Positions 7,915 through 16,750 of a DNA stretch of 64,000 nt are shown in pieces. The DNA is from Delftia tsuruhatensis NBRC 16741 (GTDB lineage: Bacteria; Pseudomonadota; Gammaproteobacteria; Burkholderiales; Burkholderiaceae_C). Position numbers and translations under genes: made by a program. Positions within the stretch are counted from its first letter, which is position 1, and each line of letters begins with the position of its first letter. The stretch lies in the NCBI RefSeq assembly GCF_001571325.1, contig NZ_BCTO01000021.1:62001-126000 (forward strand). The letters are read 5' to 3'. The notes under the pieces were generated by a model that was given only the letters and a program-made list of their open reading frames with translations, was not told where the DNA came from and ran no database searches.

Positions 7915-8640
7915 TCATCGGCACCAGAGACTGGGCTTGTAGATCAGGTCCATCCACAGCGCCCACACGGCCACGCCCACCAGCATCAGGCCGGCCAGCC
8001 GCGTGCCCCATTCGGCACGCAGGCCGTTCAGGCGCTGGCGGCCCAGCCGCCACAGCCAGGGGCCGGCCACCAGCCACAGCCCGCTGCCCACGCCAAAGGC
8101 CGCCATGGCCGATGCGCCCTGCAAGGGGCCACCGCTGAGCGCGGCGACCAGCACGGCCGAATACAGCAGTCCGCAGGGCATGAGCGCCCAGGCATAGCCC
8201 GCCGCCAGCGTGCCGCCAGGGGCGGACACCCAGGGCTGCACGCGCCGCCAGGCGGCGCGGCCCGCAGACTCCAGCCAGGCGGGCTGGCGGGCCTGCACCA
8301 TCATGGCCAGGCCCCAGGCCATCACGGCGACATGGGTCAGCGTCCAGAACGGCTGCAGCGCCGTGGTCTGGCTGGTGAGCCAGGACAGGCTTTCCATGGC
8401 CAGCGCCGAGGCGGCGCCCAGGCTGGCATAGCCGGCCAGCCGCCCGCCATGGAACAGCGCCGTGCGCAGCCACAGCCGGCTTTGCAGTCCATGGACGGCG
8501 ACCACCTGCCCACCACCCTGTACCGTGCCCTGCCCCGCCCCGCCCGTGACCACGCCGCAGGGCGCGGCGCACATGGCAAGGCAATGGGGCCCGCCGACGA
8601 GCCCCATGATCAAAGCGGTCCAGAGCAGCGACAACAGCAT
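7915..8640 (-). CDS. TauE/SafE-like inner membrane protein of the cbb3/hemN locus
   Basis: A 241-residue polytopic membrane protein that begins MLLSLLWTALIMGLVGGPHCLAMC. The GGPHCLAMCAAPCG cysteine motif in the first helix is typical of the DsbD-like/COG2836 branch of the sulfite-exporter clan. Members of that branch are found next to fnr, hemN and cbb3 oxidase genes and are suspected of helping copper or redox handling during oxidase assembly. That role is inferred from family context. It lies 5 bases downstream of hemN on the same strand, so the two are almost certainly one transcript. Confidence 0.8.
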   Translation of the reverse strand: MLLSLLWTALIMGLVGGPHCLAMCAAPCGVVTGGAGQGTVQGGGQVVAVHGLQSRLWLRTALFHGGRLAGYASLGAASALAMESLSWLTSQTTALQPFWTLTHVAVMAWGLAMMVQARQPAWLESAGRAAWRRVQPWVSAPGGTLAAGYAWALMPCGLLYSAVLVAALSGGPLQGASAMAAFGVGSGLWLVAGPWLWRLGRQRLNGLRAEWGTRLAGLMLVGVAVWALWMDLIYKPSLWCR

Positions 8641-8645
8641 GGGGC

Positions 8646-10028
8646 CTAGATGATCCTCGAAAACCGCGCCCGGTTCTTGTCGGCCTGCAGATATCGGTCA
8701 AACAGCATGGCCACGCCACGCACGAAGTACCAGCCCATGGGCGTGACCTGGAATCCCTCGTCGCTGATCTGCACCAGCCCCTTGGCCTGCAGGTCCTGAA
8801 GCGCCGCCAGCTCGGGGGCGAAGTACTCGCGAAAGCCCAGCAGCCAGGCCTGCTCCATGGGCTCGAACAGCACGGCGCCCTGGCACATGATGGCCATGAT
8901 GACGGCGCGCCGCACCAGATCATCGCGCGACAGTGCCAGGCCGCGCACCACGGGCAGGTGGCCGGCGTCGATGGCGTCGTAGTACTCCTCCAGCGTCTTG
9001 GCGTTCTGGCTGTAGCTGGCCCCCACCTTGCCGATGGCCGACACGCCCAGCGCAATCAGGTCGCAGTCGGGCTGGGTGCTGTAGCCCTGGAAGTTGCGAT
9101 GCAGCCGGCCCTGGCGCTTGGCCACGGCCAGCGCGTCCTCGGGCAAGGCGAAGTGGTCCATGCCGACGTAGACATAGCCGCCGTCCATGAAGGCCGCGAT
9201 GGAGCGCGAGAGCATGGCCAGCTTGTCGGCGCCCTGGGGCAGGTCCTCGGCCGCGATGCGCCGCTGCGGCTTGAAGCGCTCGGGCAGGTGGGCATAGGCA
9301 TAGAGCGCGATGCGGTCGGGCCGCAGCGCATTGACCTGGGCCAGCGTGCGCTCGAAGGACTCGGGCGTCTGCTTGGGCAGGCCGTAGATCAGGTCCACGT
9401 TGATGGAGGCAAAGCCCAGCTGCCGTGCCGCTGCCACCAGCGCGAACACCTGCTCGGCCGGCTGCACGCGGTGCACGGCGATCTGCACCTGTTCGTCGAA
9501 ATCCTGCACGCCGAAGCTCAGGCGGTTGAAGCCCAGCTCCTTGAGCACGGCCAGGCGTTCGACGCTGACGGTGCGCGGATCGACCTCGATGGAGTATTCG
9601 CCGCCCGGCTCCAGCTTGAAATGCTCGCGCAGCAGGGCCATCAGCGTGCGCAGCTCATCGTCCGAGAAGAAGGTGGGCGTGCCGCCGCCCAGGTGCAGCT
9701 GGCTGACGGCCTGGCCCTTGCCGCAATGGGCCGTGTGCAAGGCCATCTCGCGCGCCAGGTAGTCCAGGTAGACGGCCGCGCGATCGTGGTGGCGCGTCAC
9801 GATCTTGTTGCAGGCGCAGTAGTAGCACAGCGACTCGCAGAACGGCACATGCACATACAGCGACAAAGGCATGGCCCGCGCTGCGGTACTCGATTTGCGG
9901 TGCTCAAGTGCCAGGATATAGTCTTCAGCACCGAAAGCCTCCACGAAACGATCGGCCGTGGGGAACGAGGTGTATCGGGGCCCCGGTACGTCGAAGCGAC
10001 GCAGCAGCTCTGGGGTGACAGCGGTCAT
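8646..10028 (-). CDS. hemN: Oxygen-independent coproporphyrinogen III oxidase
   Basis: A radical SAM enzyme that decarboxylates coproporphyrinogen III to protoporphyrinogen IX without oxygen, providing haem when oxygen is scarce. The 460-residue product has the expected length and N-terminus (DVPGPRYTSFPTADRF). The 4Fe-4S cluster motif is C64-ESL-C68-YY-C71, followed by C73; the LHLGGGTPTF segment is also conserved. An AGAGGA ribosome-binding site precedes the ATG. A perfect FNR-type box (10081-10094) lies 53 bases upstream, as expected for an FNR-activated hemN. Confidence 0.95.
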   Translation of the reverse strand: MTAVTPELLRRFDVPGPRYTSFPTADRFVEAFGAEDYILALEHRKSSTAARAMPLSLYVHVPFCESLCYYCACNKIVTRHHDRAAVYLDYLAREMALHTAHCGKGQAVSQLHLGGGTPTFFSDDELRTLMALLREHFKLEPGGEYSIEVDPRTVSVERLAVLKELGFNRLSFGVQDFDEQVQIAVHRVQPAEQVFALVAAARQLGFASINVDLIYGLPKQTPESFERTLAQVNALRPDRIALYAYAHLPERFKPQRRIAAEDLPQGADKLAMLSRSIAAFMDGGYVYVGMDHFALPEDALAVAKRQGRLHRNFQGYSTQPDCDLIALGVSAIGKVGASYSQNAKTLEEYYDAIDAGHLPVVRGLALSRDDLVRRAVIMAIMCQGAVLFEPMEQAWLLGFREYFAPELAALQDLQAKGLVQISDEGFQVTPMGWYFVRGVAMLFDRYLQADKNRARFSRII

Positions 10029-10080
10029 GGGTTTTTTCCTCTAATGTCGTCCACTGTGCCGCAGCCCATTGGCCGCGTCC

Positions 10081-10094
10081 TTGACTCATATCAA
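10081..10094. promoter_or_regulatory. FNR/ANR box between hemN and fnr
   Basis: TTGAC-TCAT-ATCAA matches the FNR consensus TTGAT-N4-ATCAA at 9 of 10 positions. Its centre (10087.5) is about 60 bases from the hemN ATG and 102 from the fnr ATG. Activation of hemN at the usual -41.5 spacing would put the start of transcription near 10046. It could also serve fnr autoregulation. Confidence 0.85.
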
Positions 10095-10189
10095 GAGTTG
10101 TTCGCGGCAGTGCTGCGACAATTTGATCCAACTCATCGCCATCCACGAGGTCACCGCCGGCGCACTGCTGCGCCGCTGATGTTTACTCC

Positions 10190-10909
10190 ATGAACCTTCA
10201 GACCATCAAAGCATCCTGTTCCAATTGCAACCTGCGCGAGCTGTGCATGCCCATGGGCCTGGATGCCGAGCAGATGCAGCGCATCGACGACATCGTGGCC
10301 ACGCGCCGCAAGGTCAAGCGCGGCGGCCTGCTGTTTCGCAACGGTGAGTCCTTCACCTCGCTGTACGCCATCCGCACGGGCTTCTTCAAGACCTGCGTGG
10401 CCACCGAGGACGGGCGCGACCAGGTCACGGGCTTTCAGATGGCCGGCGAGATCATCGGCCTGGATGGCATCGTCAACGACCACCACACCTGCGATGCGGT
10501 CGCGCTGGAAGACGCCGAGGTCTGCGTCATGCCCTTCGACAAGCTGGAGGACCTGTCGCGCGAGGTCACGGCCCTGCAAAACCATGTGCACAAGGTCATG
10601 AGCCGCGAGATCGTGCGCGAGCATGGCGTGATGCTGCTGCTGGGCAGCATGCGTGCCGAGGAGCGCCTGGCCGCCTTCGTGCTCAACCTGGTGCAGCGCC
10701 TGCACGCCCGGGGCTTTTCCAAGTCGGAACTGGTGCTGCGCATGACGCGCGAGGAAATCGGCAGCTACCTGGGCCTGAAGCTGGAGACGGTGAGCCGCAC
10801 CTTCTCGAAGTTTGCCGAAGAAAACATCATCGAGGTGCGCCAGCGCCATCTGCGCATCCTGGACACGGACGCGCTCAAGCGCATCGTCAACAGCCAGCAG
10901 TGCCAGTGA
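10190..10909 (+). CDS. fnr: FNR-family oxygen-sensing transcriptional regulator
   Basis: A 239-residue Crp/Fnr activator that switches genes for low-oxygen growth. Four cysteines match the 4Fe-4S ligands of E. coli FNR: C10, C13 and C19 near the N-terminus (CSNCNLRELC) and C112 (VCVMPF). The cyclic-nucleotide-binding-like fold follows. The C-terminal helix-turn-helix contains ETVSR in the recognition helix, the signature that reads TTGAT half-sites. It lies in the middle of the cbb3/hemN cluster it should control. A bidirectional terminator follows 21 bases after the stop. Confidence 0.95.
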   Translation: MNLQTIKASCSNCNLRELCMPMGLDAEQMQRIDDIVATRRKVKRGGLLFRNGESFTSLYAIRTGFFKTCVATEDGRDQVTGFQMAGEIIGLDGIVNDHHTCDAVALEDAEVCVMPFDKLEDLSREVTALQNHVHKVMSREIVREHGVMLLLGSMRAEERLAAFVLNLVQRLHARGFSKSELVLRMTREEIGSYLGLKLETVSRTFSKFAEENIIEVRQRHLRILDTDALKRIVNSQQCQ

Positions 10910-10930
10910 GGCCGCAAGGCCCCGCCCCCC

Positions 10931-10972
10931 GGCAATGAACAGGGCCCGCTGTCGCGGGCCTTGTTCATTGCC
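10931..10972. terminator. Bidirectional terminator between fnr and the 95-residue membrane protein gene
   Basis: A long near-perfect hairpin (arms GGCAATGAACAGGGCCCGC and GCGGGCCTTGTTCATTGCC) separates the two convergent genes. There is no long T-run on the fnr side. Confidence 0.7.
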
Positions 10973-10990
10973 ATTGCAGTGCACGCAGGT

Positions 10991-11278
10991 TCAATCGCGC
11001 CCCAGGCCCTGCACGGCCAGATTTGGGTCCGGCTCGGAGACCACGCCGTCGTTGAGATCGTGCGTGGAGCGTCCCAGCATGGTGGTCATGAGGCTGGACA
11101 GCATGGTCACGCCCCAGAAGGCGAAGAAGGCCAGCGTGTAGATTCCCTGCCGCGACCAGCCCAGGTCTCCGAGCCAGTGCAGCTCCAGCGGGTCCACGAA
11201 GGCGAATACCAGCATCTCCATCACGGCGGCGGCCAGAAAGGCCGGCCAGGCAATCCACATCCAGCGTTGGGCCAACAT
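10991..11278 (-). CDS. Small two-helix membrane protein of the cbb3 cluster
   Basis: A 95-residue protein with two hydrophobic segments (about residues 8-28 and 45-68) and a short charged C-terminus. I do not recognise a named family. A good AAGGAG ribosome-binding site precedes the ATG. It lies between fnr and ccoH and shares their transcription direction with the cco genes, separated from ccoH by a terminator. A role linked to microaerobic respiration is only inferred from place. Confidence 0.7.
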   Translation of the reverse strand: MLAQRWMWIAWPAFLAAAVMEMLVFAFVDPLELHWLGDLGWSRQGIYTLAFFAFWGVTMLSSLMTTMLGRSTHDLNDGVVSEPDPNLAVQGLGRD

Positions 11279-11414
11279 CAGCGATCTCCTTGAGCTGTCG
11301 AGGGGTGGCTTTCATTGTGCGCGCCGCCCTCGCACCGTGCCAAGCCCTGCGCACCCTGCACTGCCTGTAGGAAACCCTTGGCCCTCGCGCATGCTGGAGA
11401 TGCCATCCACCATG

Positions 11415-11439
11415 CAAAAAAGGCCGCGACTGCGGCCTT
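11415..11439 (-). terminator. Terminator after ccoH (minus strand)
   Basis: Stem AAGGCCGC/GCGGCCTT with a 4-base loop. On the minus strand it is followed by a run of T residues (A-run at 11415-11420). It lies 22 bases downstream of the ccoH stop. Confidence 0.8.
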
Positions 11440-11460
11440 GTGCACGGCATTTTCCTGCGT

Positions 11461-11775
11461 TCAGCGGTCCGTGGGATGGTCCTGCGCGGGCGTGGCCGCG
11501 TGGTTGCGGCCGGTGACCGCGGGCGCCAGGCTCTTGGGCACTTCGCGCACGCCATCGGCACGCTCGTTGATGGTGATGCCATTGCGGTAATAGTCAGGAT
11601 CGATCACGGGATCGGCGCCATTGATCGCAATGATGGCCGTGACCACGCCGGCCACCACGACGGCGGCCGGGCCGGCCACCACGAGCCAGACATGGGCGAA
11701 CTTCCACCAGGGCTTGCCGGCGTCCGGATGCGAAGGGGCCGTGGCGGGCGCGGAGACTGCGGGACTGGAAGACAT
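11461..11775 (-). CDS. ccoH: FixH/CcoH-family cbb3 oxidase assembly protein
   Basis: A 104-residue protein with one transmembrane helix (about residues 29-50) and a short periplasmic part containing DPDYYRNGITIN. That motif is characteristic of FixH/CcoH, which stabilises the early CcoN-containing assembly intermediate of cbb3 oxidase. It is shorter than many FixH proteins and has a Pro/Ala-rich N-terminus. It is the last gene of the ccoNOQPGH series, 57 bases after ccoG, and is followed by a terminator. Confidence 0.85.
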   Translation of the reverse strand: MSSSPAVSAPATAPSHPDAGKPWWKFAHVWLVVAGPAAVVVAGVVTAIIAINGADPVIDPDYYRNGITINERADGVREVPKSLAPAVTGRNHAATPAQDHPTDR

Positions 11776-11832
11776 GGATAACCTCTTTCTTTCAAACAGC
11801 CGGCGCAGCCTGGGCGGCGCCGGCCAGACATA

Positions 11833-13287
11833 TCACCGGGGCACCAGGAAGACGGCCTTTTCGGACGCGCGTCCCGCGCCTGAATGCACGGCATCGATAT
11901 CGAAGAATACGGTGTGCGAGCCCGGCTCGGCGGAACCGTAGGGAATCTGCAGCCGCGCCGCAATGCCGCGCGTCTCGGCCGGGCCGACCTCGACCTCCTG
12001 CTCGGACGCCAGCTCCAGCCCGTCGAGGCCATGGGCGCTGATGCGGTAGCGCTGGGCCTGCTCGGTGGCATTCATGATCTGCAGGCGGTAGACATTTTCC
12101 AGCTTGCCGCCCGCGACGATGCGCGACAGCGACGCCCGGTCGCGTATCACGTCGACCTTGACCGACTGGCGCAACGCCAGGCTCACGATCATGGCCATGC
12201 TCAGGCCGATCAGCACGGCCGAGTAGACCAGCACGCGCGGACGGAAGATGCGGCGCAGCACCTGGGCCCGCCGCCACAGGCCGGCCATGGCGTTCTGCGT
12301 GGTCAGCCGGATGAGGCCGCGCGGATACTCCATCTTGTCCATGATGGAATTGCAGGCGTCTATGCACAGACCGCAGCCTATGCATTCGTACTGCAGGCCG
12401 TTGCGGATGTCGATGCCCACGGGGCAGACCTGCACGCACATCTTGCAGTCGATGCAGTCGCCCAGGCCCTGGGCCTTGTAGTCCACCTTCTTGGTGCGCG
12501 GCGCGCGCGGCTCGCCCCGGCCCGTGTCGTAGCTGACGATCATGGTGTCGCGGTCGAACATGGCGCTCTGAAAGCGCGCATAGGGGCACATGTACTTGCA
12601 GACCTGCTCGCGCATGTAGCCGGCGTTGCCATAGGTGGCGAAGCCGTAGAACAGCACCCAGAAGACCTGCCAGCTGCCCTGCAGCGCCAGCAGCTCGCCG
12701 CCCAGCTCGCGGATGGGCACGAAGTAGCCCACGAAGGTGAAGCCGGTCCACAGGGCAATGGCAATCCACAGCAACTGCTTGAGCGACTTCTTCCAGAGCT
12801 TTTCAAAGGTCCAGCCGTTCTTGTCCAGGCGCATGCGCGCGCTGCGGTCGCCCTCGACCTTGCGCTCCACCCACATGAAGATTTCGGTGTAGACCGTCTG
12901 CGGGCAGGAAAAGCCGCACCACAGGCGACCGGCCACGGCCGTGAACAGGAACAGCGCCAGCGCCGAGATGATCAGCAGGCCCGCCAGGTAGATGAAATCC
13001 TGCGGGTACAGCACCAGCCCGAACAGGTAAAAGCGCCGCGCACCCAGGTCGAACAGCACCATCTGGCGCTGCCCCCATTCCAGCCAGGGCAGGCCATAGA
13101 AAACCAGTTGGGTGAGAAACACCAGAGCCCATCGCCAGCGTGCGAAGACACCGCTGATGGAGCGCGGGTAGACCTTCTTCTCGGACTCGAACATCGACAC
13201 CAGCTGGCCCGGGTCCGGGTCGGCAGGCGTGATCGGAATGACTTTGCGGGGAGGCTTCCCGGCATCATCCCCGTTCTCGGGCTTCAT
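11833..13287 (-). CDS. ccoG: Cytochrome c oxidase accessory protein CcoG (FixG/RdxA)
   Basis: A membrane-bound polyferredoxin of 484 residues, required for cbb3 oxidase maturation and probably acting as a cupric reductase for the copper centre. Several transmembrane helices precede two ferredoxin-type cluster motifs, CIDCKMCVQVCP and CIGCGLCIDACN. The C-terminal Ig-like FixG domain ends the protein. The first helical part also contains CGFSCPQTVYTE, conserved in the family. The ATG at 13287 has an AAGGA ribosome-binding site; the ORF extends upstream to 13326 but without a good site. It follows ccoP across a terminator, so read-through or a second promoter is likely. Confidence 0.94.
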   Translation of the reverse strand: MKPENGDDAGKPPRKVIPITPADPDPGQLVSMFESEKKVYPRSISGVFARWRWALVFLTQLVFYGLPWLEWGQRQMVLFDLGARRFYLFGLVLYPQDFIYLAGLLIISALALFLFTAVAGRLWCGFSCPQTVYTEIFMWVERKVEGDRSARMRLDKNGWTFEKLWKKSLKQLLWIAIALWTGFTFVGYFVPIRELGGELLALQGSWQVFWVLFYGFATYGNAGYMREQVCKYMCPYARFQSAMFDRDTMIVSYDTGRGEPRAPRTKKVDYKAQGLGDCIDCKMCVQVCPVGIDIRNGLQYECIGCGLCIDACNSIMDKMEYPRGLIRLTTQNAMAGLWRRAQVLRRIFRPRVLVYSAVLIGLSMAMIVSLALRQSVKVDVIRDRASLSRIVAGGKLENVYRLQIMNATEQAQRYRISAHGLDGLELASEQEVEVGPAETRGIAARLQIPYGSAEPGSHTVFFDIDAVHSGAGRASEKAVFLVPR

Positions 13288-13331
13288 GGTGGGTTCCTTG
13301 GTTTTTTGGAATATCTGAAAACTCAAAAGGC

Positions 13332-13356
13332 AAAAAGGCGGCGCCGCAGCGCCGCC
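13332..13356 (-). terminator. Terminator between ccoP and ccoG
   Basis: Stem GGCGGCGC/GCGCCGCC with a CGCA loop; on the minus strand it is followed by five T residues. It probably limits read-through from ccoNOQP into ccoG and ccoH, lowering expression of assembly factors relative to structural subunits. Confidence 0.8.
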
Positions 13357-13364
13357 CCCTGTCC

Positions 13365-14282
13365 TTATTGACGGACTGCGCCGTCTTTGTGCGACATGCC
13401 CCAGACATAGGAGGCAAGCACCGCGATCTGCGCCTCGGTCAGCTTGTCCTTCTGGGCAGGCATCTCGTTGTGCTTGCCGTTGTTGATCATGGCCGTGATG
13501 GCGGCCTCGCCCCAGCCGTGCAGCCAGATGTCATCGGTCAGGTTGGGCGCGCCCAGGGCCTGGTTGCCCTTGCCGTCCATGCCATGGCAGGCGGCGCAGG
13601 CCGTGAACTTGGACTTGCCCAGCGAAGCCTTGAGCGAGTCGTGCGGGCTGCCCGACAGGCTCAGCACATAGTGCGAGAGGTTGCGCACATCGTCGGGCGT
13701 GCCGACGGCAGCGGCCATGGGCGGCATGATGCCGATGCGGCCCGCCGTGATGGTTTCCCTGATCTTGTCGGGCGTGCCGCCATGCAGCCAGTCGCCATCG
13801 GTCAGGTTGGGGAAGCTCTTGCCGCCGCGTGCATCCGAGCCGTGGCACTGCGCGCAGTTGTTCATGAACAGGCGCTCGCCGATGGCCATTGCCTGGGGGT
13901 CCTTGGCCATGTCTTCGGTGCTCATGCTCGTGAACTTGGCGTACAGCGGCTCCAGGTCCGCGCGGGCCTTGGCCATCTCGTTTTCATAGGCGCCCAGCTG
14001 CGTCCAGCCCAGCTTGCCCGCGAACGAGCCCAGGCCCGGATAGGCCGCCAGGTAGGCGAAGCCGAACACCGAGGTGATGATGAACAGCCACATCCACCAC
14101 TTGGGCATGGGGTTGTTCAGCTCGCGCAGGTCCTCGTCCCAGACGTGGCCCGTGGTGTTGTCGGCCGAGGGGACCACCTTCTTGCGTGCGGTGAGATACA
14201 GCAGCAGCAGGCAGCCGATGATGCCGCCCAGCGTGATAGCCGTGACATAGATCGACCAGAAGTTGTTTACGAAATCGCTCAT
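13365..14282 (-). CDS. ccoP: cbb3-type cytochrome c oxidase subunit III, di-haem CcoP
   Basis: The di-haem cytochrome c subunit of cbb3 oxidase, 305 residues. Two N-terminal membrane helices (about 10-31 and 62-80) anchor a periplasmic part with two haem c sites: CAQCH at 143-147 and CAACH at 229-233. Conserved methionine ligands appear in MPPMAA and near EMPAQ. It follows ccoQ by 27 bases. The subunit passes electrons from soluble cytochromes to CcoO and CcoN. Confidence 0.96.
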   Translation of the reverse strand: MSDFVNNFWSIYVTAITLGGIIGCLLLLYLTARKKVVPSADNTTGHVWDEDLRELNNPMPKWWMWLFIITSVFGFAYLAAYPGLGSFAGKLGWTQLGAYENEMAKARADLEPLYAKFTSMSTEDMAKDPQAMAIGERLFMNNCAQCHGSDARGGKSFPNLTDGDWLHGGTPDKIRETITAGRIGIMPPMAAAVGTPDDVRNLSHYVLSLSGSPHDSLKASLGKSKFTACAACHGMDGKGNQALGAPNLTDDIWLHGWGEAAITAMINNGKHNEMPAQKDKLTEAQIAVLASYVWGMSHKDGAVRQ

Positions 14283-14309
14283 GGGAAGTTCTCGTTCTGG
14301 TGGAGGGAC

Positions 14310-14447
14310 TCAGTCTTGCTCGAACGGCAGCTGGGCGGCCTCTTCGAAACGGGCCTGGTTGCGGCGGGCGAACGCCCACCACCAGATACCGATGAAGCAG
14401 GCCAGAGAGGCCAGCGTGGCCACGATGCGCATGGTGGTGATGTCCAT
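14310..14447 (-). CDS. ccoQ: cbb3-type cytochrome oxidase subunit CcoQ
   Basis: A 45-residue protein beginning MDITTMRIVATLASLACF, with a single membrane helix containing IWWWAF and then the charged tail RRNQARFEEAAQLPF. Size, the Trp-rich helix end and location between ccoO and ccoP identify CcoQ (FixQ), a small stabilising subunit. An AAAGGAGAG ribosome-binding site lies just upstream of the ATG. It is below the length cut-off of most gene finders but well supported. Confidence 0.92.
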   Translation of the reverse strand: MDITTMRIVATLASLACFIGIWWWAFARRNQARFEEAAQLPFEQD

Positions 14448-14458
14448 GTCGCTCTCCT

Positions 14459-15091
14459 TTACTTGACCGAACGGCCCAGCACCTGCAGGTAGGCGATGAC
14501 GGCGTCCATTTCCGTCTTGCCCTTGACCTGCTCGGCGGCGCCGCTGATTTCCTCGTCGCTGTAGGGCACGCCCACCTTGCGCAGCGCGCTCATGTGCTGG
14601 GCGACCACGGTGTCATCCACCTTGTTCTTCTCCAGCCAGGAGTAGGCAGGCATGTTGGACTCGGGCACCACGTCGCGCGGGTTGTTCAGGTGGATGCGGT
14701 GCCATTCGTCGCTGTACTTGCCGCCCACGCGGTGCAGGTCGGGACCCGTGCGCTTGGAACCCCACTGGAAGGGGTGGTCGTAGACGAACTCGCCAGCCAC
14801 CGAGTAGTGGCCGTAGCGCATGGTCTCGGCGCGGAAGGGGCGGATCATCTGCGAGTGGCAGTTGTAGCAGCCCTCGCGCAGATAGACGTCGCGGCCCATC
14901 AGCTGCAGCGGCGTGTAGGGCTTGAGGCCCGCTACCGCTTCCGTGGTCGACTTCTGGAAGAACAGCGGAACGATTTCCACCAGGCCGCCGACGGCGACCA
15001 CCAGCAGGGTCAGCACGATCAGCAGGAAATTGTTGGTTTCCACCTTCTCGTGGGAAAAGCTCTTGGGAGCGCTATGGTTGTGATCGGACAT
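14459..15091 (-). CDS. ccoO: cbb3-type cytochrome c oxidase subunit II, mono-haem CcoO
   Basis: A 210-residue membrane-anchored cytochrome c. One N-terminal helix (about 21-43) is followed by the haem site CYNCH (75-79) in the conserved sequence [17 protein letters not shown]. The later methionine in SNMPAYSWL is the usual axial ligand region. It relays electrons from CcoP to the CcoN active site. It lies 19 bases after ccoN and 11 before ccoQ, in the standard NOQP order. Confidence 0.97.
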   Translation of the reverse strand: MSDHNHSAPKSFSHEKVETNNFLLIVLTLLVVAVGGLVEIVPLFFQKSTTEAVAGLKPYTPLQLMGRDVYLREGCYNCHSQMIRPFRAETMRYGHYSVAGEFVYDHPFQWGSKRTGPDLHRVGGKYSDEWHRIHLNNPRDVVPESNMPAYSWLEKNKVDDTVVAQHMSALRKVGVPYSDEEISGAAEQVKGKTEMDAVIAYLQVLGRSVK

Positions 15092-15110
15092 GAGTAATGC
15101 TCCTAGACGC

Positions 15111-16547
15111 TCAGGCGTGGGCCACGACGGCAGGCACGGCCACCTTCACGGAACGGCCGGAGATCGCGGTCTTCCAGGTGTTCCACAGCATGACCAGCAT
15201 GCCGCCCAGGTACAGCAGGCCACCGGCCACGCGGATCACGTAGAACGGATAGCTGGCCTTGACGCTTTCGACAAAGGTATAGGTCAGCGTGCCATCGGGA
15301 TTGACGGCGCGCCACATCAGGCCCTGCATCACACCGGCGATCCACATCGCGGCGATGTACAGCACGATGCCGATGGTGGCCATCCAGAAGTGCAGCTCGA
15401 TGGCGCCCACCGAGTACATCTTGGTCTTGCCGAACAGGCGCGGGATCAGGTAGTACAGCGAGCCCATGGTGATCAGGCCCACCCATCCGAGGGCGCCCGA
15501 GTGAACGTGGCCCACGGTCCAGTCCGTGTAGTGCGACAGCGCGTTGACGGTCTTGATGGACATCATCGGACCCTCGAACGTGGACATGCCGTAGAACGAC
15601 AGCGACACGATCAGGAAGCGCAGGATGGGATCGTCGCGCAGCTTGTGCCATGCGCCCGACAGCGTCATCACGCCGTTGATCATGCCGCCCCAGCTGGGAG
15701 CCAGCAGGATCAGCGAGAACACCATGCCCACGGACTGCGTCCAGTCGGGCAGCGCGGTGTAGTGCAGGTGGTGAGGACCCGCCCACATGTAGGTGAAGAT
15801 CAGCGCCCAGAAGTGGACGATGGACAGGCGGTAGCTGTAGACCGGACGGCCAGCCTGCTTGGGAATGAAGTAATACATCATGCCCAGGAAGCCTGCGGTC
15901 AGGAAGAAGCCCACGGCGTTATGGCCGTACCACCACTGCACCATGGCGTCCTGCACGCCGGCGTAGGCCGAGTAGCTCTTCATCCAGCCGGCCGGAATGG
16001 CCGCGCTGTTGACGATGTGCAGCAGCGCCACGGCGATGATGAAGGCGCCGAAGAACCAGTTGGCCACATAGATGTGACGGACCTTGCGGATGCCGATGGT
16101 TCCGAAGAACACGATGGCATACGAGACCCAGGTCACGGCGATCAGCAGGTCGATCGGCCACTCCAGCTCGGCGTACTCCTTGCCCTGGGTGTAGCCCAGC
16201 GGCAGGCTGATCGCGGCGGCGAGAATGACGATCTGCCAGCCCCAGAAGGTCAGGCTGGCCAGCTTGGGCATGAACAGCCGCGTCTGGCAGGTGCGCTGCA
16301 CCACGTAGTAGCTGGTTGCGAACAGCGCCGATCCGCCAAAGGCAAAGATCACGGCGTTCGTGTGCAGCGGACGCAGGCGTCCGTAGCTCAGCCATGGAAT
16401 GCCGAAGTTGAGTTCCGGCCAGGCCAGCTGCGAGGCGATCAACACCCCGACAGCCATGCCCACCACTCCCCAGACGACGGCCATGATAGAGAACTGCCTT
16501 ACGACGGTATCGTCGTAATAGACAGCGTTGTTATTTGAACTATCCAT
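15111..16547 (-). CDS. ccoN: cbb3-type cytochrome c oxidase subunit I, catalytic CcoN
   Basis: The haem-copper catalytic subunit of the high-affinity cbb3 terminal oxidase, 478 residues with about 12 membrane helices. Conserved histidine-bearing segments are visible: [30 protein letters not shown], and [14 protein letters not shown], which includes copper-site histidines. The late segment [16 protein letters not shown] carries haem ligands. It is the first gene of the ccoNOQP unit, preceded by an FNR box at 16601-16614. Confidence 0.97.
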   Translation of the reverse strand: MDSSNNNAVYYDDTVVRQFSIMAVVWGVVGMAVGVLIASQLAWPELNFGIPWLSYGRLRPLHTNAVIFAFGGSALFATSYYVVQRTCQTRLFMPKLASLTFWGWQIVILAAAISLPLGYTQGKEYAELEWPIDLLIAVTWVSYAIVFFGTIGIRKVRHIYVANWFFGAFIIAVALLHIVNSAAIPAGWMKSYSAYAGVQDAMVQWWYGHNAVGFFLTAGFLGMMYYFIPKQAGRPVYSYRLSIVHFWALIFTYMWAGPHHLHYTALPDWTQSVGMVFSLILLAPSWGGMINGVMTLSGAWHKLRDDPILRFLIVSLSFYGMSTFEGPMMSIKTVNALSHYTDWTVGHVHSGALGWVGLITMGSLYYLIPRLFGKTKMYSVGAIELHFWMATIGIVLYIAAMWIAGVMQGLMWRAVNPDGTLTYTFVESVKASYPFYVIRVAGGLLYLGGMLVMLWNTWKTAISGRSVKVAVPAVVAHA

Positions 16548-16600
16548 CGTGCACCCCTTAGATTGCTATCAAAGTGTTACTTTCTTCGCTGTCGGGCGTG

Positions 16601-16614
16601 TTGACCCACGTCAA
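16601..16614 (-). promoter_or_regulatory. FNR/ANR box upstream of ccoN
   Basis: TTGAC-CCAC-GTCAA is a symmetric FNR-type site whose last bases overlap the ccoS stop codon. A transcription start at -41.5 from its centre would be near 16566, about 19 bases before the ccoN ATG. A weak -10 (TAACAC, 16579-16574) fits that spacing. Confidence 0.82.
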
Positions 16615-16748
16615 TCGTCCCGAAGAATGCGTTCGCCCTCTTGTTCCACGCTCTCGAATTGCCCTCGATAGACGGCCCACCACAGGGCCGCGAGGATGGC
16701 GAGCACAAGCACCACCGACAGCGGGATCAGTAAATAGAGAATGTCCAT
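16611..16748 (-). CDS. ccoS: cbb3-type oxidase assembly protein CcoS
   Basis: A 45-residue single-helix membrane protein beginning MDILYLLIPLSVVLVLAILA and ending in the acidic tail VEQEGERILRDD. Its size, helix-then-charged-tail layout and position directly behind ccoI (2-base gap) identify CcoS, needed for incorporation of haem and copper into cbb3 oxidase. The much longer ORF reading upstream into ccoI is a frame shadow. Confidence 0.9.
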   Translation of the reverse strand: MDILYLLIPLSVVLVLAILAALWWAVYRGQFESVEQEGERILRDD

Positions 16749-16750
16749 AG